Part shown: piece after piece, positions 6,639-12,119 of the stretch
Position numbering within the stretch: the stretch's first letter is position 1
How the letters are laid out: each line of letters opens with the position of its first letter
Assembly: GCA_023397215.1 (NCBI GenBank)
Contig: JAEWUG010000006.1
Coordinates: 1-12,119, forward strand
DNA length: 12,119 nt
Source of the DNA: Nanobdellota archaeon
GTDB lineage: Archaea > Nanobdellota > Nanobdellia > Pacearchaeales > GW2011-AR1
Reading direction: 5' to 3'
Notes under the pieces: generated by a model
Seen by the model: only the letters and a program-made list of their open reading frames with translations
Databases searched by the model: none
What the model was told of the DNA's origin: nothing
Position numbers and translations under genes: made by a program

Positions 6639-6648
6639 TTTTAAATAA
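6639..6648 (+). promoter_or_regulatory. TATA-like promoter of mutS
   Basis: TTTTAAATAA is centred about 25 bases before the ATG at 6668. The mutL and mutS elements are separate and about 55 bases apart. Confidence 0.5.
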
Positions 6649-6667
6649 AAATTGGCTTTTGATAATT

Positions 6668-9295
6668 ATGAAACTAACTCCAGGCATGCAACAATATATG
6701 AAAGTTAAAAATGAAAATCCAGATTGTATTATTTTATTTAGAATGGGAGATTTTTATGAAACTTTTTTTGATGATGCAAAAACTATTGCTAGAGAATTAC
6801 AAATTACATTAACTTCACGTGGAAAAAGAGAAACAAAAGCACCACTCGCTGGAATTCCTTATCATGCACTAGATCCTTATTTAGCTAAATTAGTAAAAAA
6901 AGGGTATAAAGTAGGTATTGTTGAACAAATTGAAGACCCTAAAAAAGCAAAAGGTCTTGTAAAAAGAGATTTAGTTAGAATTGTTACTCCAGGAACTGTT
7001 ATTGAGAATTTAATTTTAGACAAAGAGTCAAATAATTATATTTTAAGTTTTGTTAAAGAAAATGAAAATTATGCTTTATCTTATTGTGATGTTTCTACAG
7101 GGGAATTTATGTGTTGTAACTTAAACAAAAAGGATTTTTTGAATGAAATTAATAGATTAAATCCAAGTGAAATTATTTATTCTGACATATTTAATGATGA
7201 AATTATCTTAAATTCTTTAAAATCTAAATTTAATTTAAGCAAATATAATAATCGATTTTTTTATATTGAAAAAGCAAAATCAACTTTAATTGAGCATTTT
7301 AATGTTTTGAATTTAGAAGGTTTTGGCATTGATGAATCTTCTTTAATTTGTAGTTGTGGAGCACTTTTAAGTTATATTAAAGAAAAACAAATGAATAATG
7401 TTTTGCATATAAACAAAATTAAGGTTTATCGTATAAGTGATTTTATGTATTTGGATAATTCTACAATTAGAAATTTAGAATTAACAAAAAATATTATTAA
7501 TGATTCAAGAGATGCAACACTTTTGTCAGTGATTGATAAAACAATTACACCAATGGGGAAAAGACTTCTCAAAAAGTGGATTACATCTCCTTTAATTGAA
7601 AAAGAAAAAATAATTGAAAGACTTGATGCTGTTGAAGAATTAAAAAATAATCTAATTTATCGTCATGATTTAAGAGAATGTTTGAAAAATGTTTATGATA
7701 TTGAAAGACTTATTGGAAGAGTGAGTTTTAAGAATGCAAATCCAAAAGATTTGATTTCTTTAGGTAATTCATTAAAATATATTCCAAAAATTAAAGATTT
7801 ACTAACAAATTCTAAATCAAGTTTATTGAAAAGTTTTTCAAATATTTCTGATTTAGAAAAACCTAAAGAAATAATTTTAAATTCAATAAAAGAAGACCCA
7901 AGTACTTTAGTTAATGAAGGAAATATTATTAGAGAAGGATATAATAAAGAATTAGATGAATTAAGAAAGATAAGAAAAGATGCCAGAAGTTATTTAGCAA
8001 ATTTAGAAGAAAAAGAAAAGGAGAGAACAAAAATTAAATCTTTGAAGATTAGATATAATAAAGTAATTGGTTATTTTATTGAAATCACAAAATCAAATTT
8101 AAATTTAGTTCCTGAAGACTTTATTAGAAAACAATCTCAAGTAAATAGTGAGAGATTTGTTACAGAAGAACTTAAAGAATTAGAATTAAAAATTTTAAGT
8201 GCTCAAGATAAAATTTATGAATTAGAATATAATCTTTATATGGAAGTGTTAGATAGTTTAAGGGACTATATTCATGAAGTTCAATATGTTGCAAATTCAA
8301 TTTCTATTATTGATGTTTTATCCTCATTTTCAATAGTATCTCAAGAAAAGAATTATTCAAAACCTAAAATAAATAATGAGCATATTATTGAATTAAAAGA
8401 ATCAAGACACCCAGTTATTGAGTCACTTGGAGATGTTGACTTTATTACAAATGATTGTAATTTAGATTCAAAGAACAGAACAATGATAATTACAGGCCCA
8501 AATATGGCTGGAAAATCAACTTATCTTCGTCAAATAGCTTTATCAATTTTAATGGCTCAAATGGGTTGTTTTGTTCCAGCAAGTGTAGCAAATATTTGTA
8601 TTGTTGACAGAGTATTTAGTAGAATTGGAGCATATGACGACTTAGTGAATAAACAATCGACATTTATGGTTGAAATGAATGAAACAGCAAATATTTTGAA
8701 TAATGCTAGTAAAAATTCTTTTGTTATTTTAGATGAAATTGGAAGAGGGACTTCGACATTTGATGGTGTAAGTTTAGCTTGGGCAATTGCAGAATATCTA
8801 AATAATGAAATAAAGTGTTTTACTCTTTTTGCAACACATTATCATCATTTGAATAAATTAAGTGAAAAGTTTGAAGGGATTAATAATTATAATATTTCTG
8901 TTGATGAACAAGAAGATAAGATTTTATTTTTAAGAAAAATTGTAGAAGGTGGAACTGATAAAAGTTATGGAATACAAGTTGCTAAATTAGCTGGTTTACC
9001 TAATGAGGTAATTAATTGTGCAAAAAATGTTATGCATTTAATTGAATTAGAAGAAAATTTAGATAAAAAATTAGAAAATGGTTTAATTAAAGAAGACAAA
9101 AAAAATGATGAGAAAGAGATTGATTATATGGATGATTTTCATTTGCAAGAAATAGAAAATTTAAAGAATAATATTATAAAAGAAATAGAGAATAATTTAA
9201 AAAAACAAGTTCAAAAAGAAGTTGAGGAAAGAATAAAAGATTCAAAAATATATGATTATAAGAAAAAAGAAAAGTTAGATGAATTTTTTAATTAA
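6668..9295 (+). CDS. mutS: DNA mismatch repair protein MutS (MutS1), with PIP-like C-terminus
   Basis: This 875-residue protein recognises mismatches and small loops and recruits MutL. The mismatch-binding domain has the Phe-Tyr-Glu motif at 29-31 in RMGDFYETFFDDA. The clamp/lever region shows family-typical YFIEITKSNLNLVP (about 470-485) and ERFVTEELKELE. The ATPase has Walker A GPNMAGKST (610-618), Walker B with Asp689-Glu690 in ILDEIGRGTSTFDG, and ATHYHHL from 722. The dimerisation helix-turn-helix is near YGIQVAKLAGLP (767-778). The final 75 residues are a charged, probably coiled-coil extension ending KKKEKLDEFFN, which resembles a PCNA-binding PIP box rather than the bacterial clamp motif. 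I chose the ATG at 6668 over a TTG three codons earlier because it starts at the conserved LTPGMQQY region and fits the TATA spacing. The stop overlaps the convergent Fe-S gene by four bases. Confidence 0.96.
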   Translation: MKLTPGMQQYMKVKNENPDCIILFRMGDFYETFFDDAKTIARELQITLTSRGKRETKAPLAGIPYHALDPYLAKLVKKGYKVGIVEQIEDPKKAKGLVKRDLVRIVTPGTVIENLILDKESNNYILSFVKENENYALSYCDVSTGEFMCCNLNKKDFLNEINRLNPSEIIYSDIFNDEIILNSLKSKFNLSKYNNRFFYIEKAKSTLIEHFNVLNLEGFGIDESSLICSCGALLSYIKEKQMNNVLHINKIKVYRISDFMYLDNSTIRNLELTKNIINDSRDATLLSVIDKTITPMGKRLLKKWITSPLIEKEKIIERLDAVEELKNNLIYRHDLRECLKNVYDIERLIGRVSFKNANPKDLISLGNSLKYIPKIKDLLTNSKSSLLKSFSNISDLEKPKEIILNSIKEDPSTLVNEGNIIREGYNKELDELRKIRKDARSYLANLEEKEKERTKIKSLKIRYNKVIGYFIEITKSNLNLVPEDFIRKQSQVNSERFVTEELKELELKILSAQDKIYELEYNLYMEVLDSLRDYIHEVQYVANSISIIDVLSSFSIVSQEKNYSKPKINNEHIIELKESRHPVIESLGDVDFITNDCNLDSKNRTMIITGPNMAGKSTYLRQIALSILMAQMGCFVPASVANICIVDRVFSRIGAYDDLVNKQSTFMVEMNETANILNNASKNSFVILDEIGRGTSTFDGVSLAWAIAEYLNNEIKCFTLFATHYHHLNKLSEKFEGINNYNISVDEQEDKILFLRKIVEGGTDKSYGIQVAKLAGLPNEVINCAKNVMHLIELEENLDKKLENGLIKEDKKNDEKEIDYMDDFHLQEIENLKNNIIKEIENNLKKQVQKEVEERIKDSKIYDYKKKEKLDEFFN

Positions 9296-9693
9296 CAACA
9301 ATAAAGTTTTTGATTGTCACCTTGTTTTGGTTTTCCAATTGGATTATCATATTTTCTGAAGTTCTCAATCATTTCTTTATTTTGTTTTAATTCATTTCCT
9401 TGTAAAACCATTGCTTCTCTTGCTTTTAATATAGAATCACAAACTTTTATTTTAAGAGGACATTTTTCTTCACAAGCTTTACATAAATTACATTGAAAAA
9501 TAATTTCATTTAAAATTTTATCAGATAAAATTATTGCTTTACCTCTTGGAGAAACTGCTTCTTCTCTTAAAATTTTAAATACAGGACATAAACTCTTACA
9601 CATACCACATTTAATACAAGTCTCTAAATTTTCACTCACTTCTTCAATTAAATTTTCTGCTCTAATTTTATCTTGTTTAGAAATTTTATCCAT
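9292..9693 (-). CDS. Two-cluster [4Fe-4S] protein resembling the N-terminal half of GlcF/HdrD proteins
   Basis: The 133-residue protein has two complete [4Fe-4S] motifs, CxxCxxCxxxCP at Cys26/29/32/36 and at Cys68/71/74/78, separated by SPRGKAIIL (48-56). That spacer is typical of the ferredoxin half of glycolate-oxidase GlcF, GlpC and HdrD-like proteins. In those, a further 200 or more residues with CCG (cysteine-rich) domains follow. Here the chain stops at NQKLYCC, about where the first CCG domain would begin. It could be a truncated GlcF/HdrD relative or an HdrC-like stand-alone electron carrier. It is predicted soluble with no membrane helix, and no redox partner lies in the window. The start has a TATA-like element 25 bases upstream and no Shine-Dalgarno sequence. 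The stop overlaps that of mutS, which leaves no room for a downstream remnant. Confidence 0.85.
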   Translation of the reverse strand: MDKISKQDKIRAENLIEEVSENLETCIKCGMCKSLCPVFKILREEAVSPRGKAIILSDKILNEIIFQCNLCKACEEKCPLKIKVCDSILKAREAMVLQGNELKQNKEMIENFRKYDNPIGKPKQGDNQKLYCC

Positions 9694-9713
9694 TTTAATA
9701 TATAAAGAAAAGA

Positions 9714-9723
9714 GTATAAAAAG
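9714..9723 (-). promoter_or_regulatory. TATA-like promoter of the Fe-S protein gene
   Basis: Minus-strand CTTTTTATAC is centred about 25 bases before the ATG at 9693. It lies in the 44-base gap after the PIN gene, so the Fe-S gene is probably transcribed separately although it is on the same strand. Confidence 0.45.
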
Positions 9724-9737
9724 TTTGTCTTAAGAAT

Positions 9738-10418
9738 TTATTTTTTTGTTAATCTTTTAATTTCTTCTATTTCTTCACTAGAAATTGCAGTTCCATTGAA
9801 TTTTAGACTATATAAGATAGCATCTAATGTTTCTATATCTTTTTCTAGATTTAATAAATTTTTTTTAAAAGCAAGGTACATTAATTCTGTTGACCTAATC
9901 ATTTTATATTTATTAGTTATTTGTGCAAATTCAGAATTAAAATCTAATAAAGTATGAAGTTTTCGCTCCATTAAAGCCTCTAATTTTTCTGGTGCTTCTC
10001 CTAATAATCTAGTATTTCTTTCATCCACAACAATCACTGATTCTCCTTCACATAAGTTTGCAAAGGCAAGACAAGTTGCTTCACCTTCTTGTATTAATTT
10101 TATTTTCTTTTTATTATATGTTGTTTGTAATACACTATTTGCTCTTTTTAGAATTTTATCTGTTTCTTTATTTAATTTATTTTCATCAACAAATTCACTT
10201 GATAATTTTAAGATTCCTTTGTCTAAAAGATTCTGTACTTGAATGCTTTCTAATTTATATTTTTTATTTTTATAAGGTCTGTCTATTACTTCTCTTTTAA
10301 CAGCATTTGTAATAATAAATTCACCTTTAAAATCTTTTTTTAATTTTTCTAAAACTTGCAATAATCCTGACATTGTTAATGAAATAATTGGTCCTGCATC
10401 GAAGATTAAAAATTTCAT
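9738..10418 (-). CDS. PIN-domain nuclease-like protein paired with an HTH partner
   Basis: The 226-residue protein carries the acidic residues expected of a PIN ribonuclease fold: Asp7 in IFDAGPIISL, Glu43 in AVKREVIDRP, Glu113 in QEGEATCLAFA and Asp132 in VIVVDERNTRLL. PIN enzymes usually cleave RNA with Mg or Mn bound by such a cluster. A helical insertion of about 60 residues (50-108) and a C-terminal helical extension of about 75 residues make it longer than VapC toxins (about 130). The ATG overlaps the TGA of the upstream gene (ATGA), so the pair is translationally coupled and probably one complex or pathway. The GEA and DER-TR motifs resemble VapC-like nucleases paired with UPF0175-type antitoxins, but the partner is much larger than an antitoxin. 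Toxin, RNA-processing or regulatory roles are all possible. The target is unknown. Confidence 0.82.
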   Translation of the reverse strand: MKFLIFDAGPIISLTMSGLLQVLEKLKKDFKGEFIITNAVKREVIDRPYKNKKYKLESIQVQNLLDKGILKLSSEFVDENKLNKETDKILKRANSVLQTTYNKKKIKLIQEGEATCLAFANLCEGESVIVVDERNTRLLGEAPEKLEALMERKLHTLLDFNSEFAQITNKYKMIRSTELMYLAFKKNLLNLEKDIETLDAILYSLKFNGTAISSEEIEEIKRLTKK

Positions 10419-11008
10419 TTGAAGAAATCCTCTATTAATTTAATTCTTTGTTTTTCAGAGATTTTATTATTTACATGTGTTTCATAAATATTTGACTGTC
10501 CTATGTAAGATGCTAAATCCCATAGACTAATTCCTAATAATTCTGCTGTTTGAGCACTTGAGATTCCATGTTCATATAATTTAAATGCTTTGTTTATTTC
10601 TGCTTTTCTAAAAATATCTTTAATATATTCTCCTAAATTCCCAGTCATATTGTTTAAGTAATTTCTAATTTCTCCTGCATAATTTAATAATTCTTGTTTT
10701 TTATTTTTTTGAGATGCATTTATCATTAAATCCCAATTTTCTAAAATATATTTATAGAATAAATCCCATTCTTTCATTCTTTGGTAACTTTCTCTTTGTA
10801 ATACTTTACTAAACGAATAAACTAAAACAGCAATGACAATATTAACAGGGTCTTGGTGAATTGTTGCAGAATGTATTGTTTGATTTGAGAGGTTTTTTAG
10901 TTTCATCCAATCTTTTACAAGAATAGCTTGTTTTGATTCTTTTAATATTCTTGAGATGTTTGACATATCTTGGATTTCTTCGAAAGAACCAAACTCTTTT
11001 TCATTCAT
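10415..11008 (-). CDS. Helical protein with C-terminal HTH-like region, partner of the PIN protein
   Basis: The 197-residue protein appears all-helical. Residues 15-130 form a core with the distinctive stretch LSNQTIHSATIHQDPVNIVI (40-59). Residues 141-170, with HGISSAQTAELLGISLWDLA near 147-166, look like a helix-turn-helix. This part resembles the DNA-binding end of UPF0175-type antitoxins (x-AAELLGIS-x-WEL), an impression not checked by search. The last bases overlap the PIN gene start by four (ATGA), so both are co-translated, with this gene first. Its ATG at 11008 has a TATA-like element 24 bases upstream that is shared with the divergent Fcf1-like PIN gene. It may repress its own operon or hold the PIN protein inactive; both are inferences. 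I cannot name a family for the N-terminal domain. Confidence 0.75.
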   Translation of the reverse strand: MNEKEFGSFEEIQDMSNISRILKESKQAILVKDWMKLKNLSNQTIHSATIHQDPVNIVIAVLVYSFSKVLQRESYQRMKEWDLFYKYILENWDLMINASQKNKKQELLNYAGEIRNYLNNMTGNLGEYIKDIFRKAEINKAFKLYEHGISSAQTAELLGISLWDLASYIGQSNIYETHVNNKISEKQRIKLIEDFFK

Positions 11009-11027
11009 TTCTTAAAAAGTAAGATTA

Positions 11028-11037
11028 ATTATATAAA
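11028..11037. promoter_or_regulatory. Bidirectional TATA-like element between two divergent genes
   Basis: ATTATATAAA is the only strong TATA match in the 50-base gap. Its centre lies about 24 bases from the ATG at 11008 on the minus strand and about 27 bases from the ATG at 11059 on the plus strand. One nearly symmetric TATA may therefore serve two leaderless genes, which could not then be initiated independently. Confidence 0.5.
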
Positions 11038-11058
11038 CTTTATTAAAGATTTATTTTT

Positions 11059-11451
11059 ATGGAAATATTATTAGATACTAATTTTATCTTAACTTGTGTG
11101 CTTCAAAAAATTGATTTTGTTGAATTAAGCGAAGAAATGTTTAATGAAAAATTAAATTGGATTTTACCAAAACAAGTAATTAGTGAATTAAAAAAGATTG
11201 AGAAAGATTTAAAGCAAAAAAGAAAGTTTAGAGAAGGTGCAAAATTAAGTTTAGAAATTTTAGAAACAATGAACTTAAAAATTGTTGATTTGAACAAAAA
11301 TCCAAATATTGATATTGCAATAAAAGATTATATTTTTGATAAACCAATTGTTCTTGCGACTAATGATAAAGGATTAAAAAAAAGAGTAAAAAATAGGATT
11401 TTATCAATTAGAGGAACAAAAAGCTTGATTTTAGAGTGTAATAATTCTTAA
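11059..11451 (+). CDS. Fcf1/Utp24-like PIN-domain protein
   Basis: The 130-residue protein is a single PIN domain. It has the acidic positions of the fold at Asp6 (LLDTNFIL), Glu43 (LPKQVISELKKI), Asp84 (NIDIAI) and Asp102 (VLATNDKGLKKR), and ends in SIRGTKSLIL. The order and the V-x-ATND-x-x-L-x-x-R and R-G-x-K-x-L patterns fit the archaeal relatives of eukaryotic Fcf1/Utp24, which cleave pre-rRNA. A role in rRNA processing is therefore likely but inferred from family resemblance; a VapC-type toxin is less likely because no antitoxin-like gene precedes it. It has no signal or membrane segment. It is leaderless, divergent from the HTH/PIN pair, and 24 bases upstream of the TPR-like gene on the same strand. 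Confidence 0.82.
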   Translation: MEILLDTNFILTCVLQKIDFVELSEEMFNEKLNWILPKQVISELKKIEKDLKQKRKFREGAKLSLEILETMNLKIVDLNKNPNIDIAIKDYIFDKPIVLATNDKGLKKRVKNRILSIRGTKSLILECNNS

Positions 11452-11455
11452 AAAG
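11448..11455 (+). promoter_or_regulatory. Possible TATA-like element of the TPR-like gene
   Basis: CTTAAAAA overlaps the stop of the Fcf1-like gene and is centred about 25 bases before the ATG at 11476. A second candidate, GTTATAATAAT at 11455-11465, would suit the ATG at 11482 better. Confidence 0.35.
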
Positions 11456-11475
11456 TTATAATAATTTTATTGGTT

Positions 11476-12042
11476 ATGACAATGCAAGTTAGAGAAAAAA
11501 CTATTGAAGAAATTAAAGAAAAATTAAAATCTATGAATACTGATTTGAATAAAATAGATTATTTAGAAGAAGCAATTAAAGAGCGAGGATATAGTTTTGA
11601 AATAAAAAGATTTTTATTAGGAGAATTAGCTAAATTATATGATGAGCGAAAAATGTATCCTAAAGCTGCAAGATATATGAGTAATAAAGCTGCAATAGAA
11701 ATAACAAACAAAGAAAAGATTAATTCATATTTATATTCTGCAGAACTTTACTCAAAAGCTCATGATGTTGAGGAAGCAGAGAATATTTTTAATAAAGCAT
11801 ATCATGAATCTAATCCTGAAGAAAAACCAAGAATATTACTTACTAAAAAAAATATTTATATGGAATTTGCAAGAGATTTAGAAAAAAAAGGCAAAAAAGT
11901 TATGGCATCAAAATTTTATGAAAAATTAATCAAAATGCCAATAGACAATAATGAAAAATTAGAAATCAAAGAAAAACTCATTCAAACATATAAAGCACTA
12001 GGATTATTCAGAGAAATAAAAATGTTAGAAGCAATAAAATAA
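11476..12042 (+). CDS. TPR-like helical-repeat protein
   Basis: The protein (188 residues from this ATG) is all-helical with several antiparallel helix pairs that look like degenerate tetratricopeptide repeats. Examples are FLLGELAKLYDERKMYPKAA (about 47-66), INSYLYSAELYSKAHDVEEA (about 82-101) and EFARDLEKKGKKVMASKFYE (about 130-149). Small residues recur at TPR-like positions. It is charged and soluble, with no signal peptide. Such proteins serve as scaffolds, and no partner is evident. Three starts are possible: TTG 11470, ATG 11476 and ATG 11482; I prefer 11476 from promoter spacing, but 11482 is nearly as good. It follows the Fcf1-like PIN gene by 24 bases and could be co-transcribed with it. 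Its stop directly abuts the stop of the convergent acidic gene. Confidence 0.75.
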   Translation: MTMQVREKTIEEIKEKLKSMNTDLNKIDYLEEAIKERGYSFEIKRFLLGELAKLYDERKMYPKAARYMSNKAAIEITNKEKINSYLYSAELYSKAHDVEEAENIFNKAYHESNPEEKPRILLTKKNIYMEFARDLEKKGKKVMASKFYEKLIKMPIDNNEKLEIKEKLIQTYKALGLFREIKMLEAIK

Positions 12043-12119
12043 TTATTCTAAATCTTCATCTAAATCAAAAAGATTATCATCATATTCATCTTCATCATTT
12101 AGGTCATCTAAGAATTCGT
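12043..12119 (-). CDS. C-terminal end of an acidic protein (partial)
   Basis: A minus-strand frame enters from the right edge and ends at a TAA at 12045-12043, giving 24 residues: EFLDDLNDEDEYDDNLF then DLDEDLE. Thirteen are Asp or Glu, with Leu, Phe and Tyr interspersed. Codon use matches the other genes, and the stop abuts the convergent TPR-like gene with no gap, in keeping with the packing here. The start and rest of the protein lie outside the window, so family and function cannot be stated. It may be an acidic tail on a larger protein or another small acidic protein like the one at 4250-4333. Confidence 0.55.
   Translation of the reverse strand, partial: EFLDDLNDEDEYDDNLFDLDEDLE

Noticed and set aside
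6565..6687. 41-residue N-terminal extension of mutL
   Set aside because: It overlaps the mutS start and promoter, is not part of the MutL family N-terminus, and the ATG at 6564 gives catalytic Glu29/Asn33 at the standard positions with a TATA-like element at -25.
9738..11008. Calling the HTH/PIN pair a standard VapBC toxin-antitoxin module
   Set aside because: The overlap and PIN fold fit, but both proteins are far longer than VapB and VapC and the first gene has an additional unrecognised domain; a firm TA label would go beyond the evidence.
1..12119. tRNA, rRNA, CRISPR arrays, insertion sequences or origins
   Set aside because: No GC-rich structured stretch, spaced direct repeats, terminal inverted repeats or transposase motifs were seen; short acidic-codon repeats (GAA/GAT) at 4250-4333 are explained by coding.

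Overview
The window looks like chromosomal DNA of a small-genome archaeon, most likely a DPANN lineage of the Woesearchaeota/Pacearchaeota type. It is strongly AT-rich by eye. It encodes an archaeal-type glutamyl-tRNA synthetase and the archaeal repair protein NreA with a C-terminal PCNA-binding motif. Almost every gene has a TATA-like element centred about 25 bases before its ATG, as expected for leaderless archaeal transcripts. The lineage is inferred from gene content and was not checked by phylogeny. Packing is tight: convergent genes abut or overlap and strand changes are frequent, so most genes seem to have their own promoter.

Layout: 1-158 is the 5' part of a minus-strand gene for a small, probably winged-helix protein. 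240-1442 is nreA, followed by two tandem unknown small proteins (1478-1663, 1726-1971). A minus-strand guanine-deaminase-like enzyme (1981-2436) is divergent from gltX (2523-4217). Between gltX and a 108-residue unknown (4513-4839) lies a 27-codon minus-strand ORF for an extremely acidic peptide, the only gene here with a strong Shine-Dalgarno sequence. mutL (4843-6564, minus) and mutS (6668-9295, plus) are divergent and share a 103-base promoter region. A two-cluster Fe-S protein (9292-9693, minus) overlaps the mutS stop. An HTH-like protein and a PIN-domain protein (9738-11008, minus) overlap by ATGA. A second, Fcf1-like PIN protein (11059-11451) is divergent from that pair, followed by a TPR-like protein (11476-12042). 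The right edge holds the C-terminal end of another acidic minus-strand protein.

Functionally the window combines DNA maintenance (NreA, MutL, MutS), translation (GltX, possibly the Fcf1-like PIN nuclease), purine/nucleoside metabolism and several unknown small proteins. The most interesting points are these: MutS ends in a PIP-like tail that nearly copies the NreA PCNA-binding end; the HTH/PIN pair faces a second PIN gene across one nearly symmetric TATA element; and the acidic micropeptide has a translation signal unlike its neighbours. No RNA gene, CRISPR array, insertion sequence or origin was seen.
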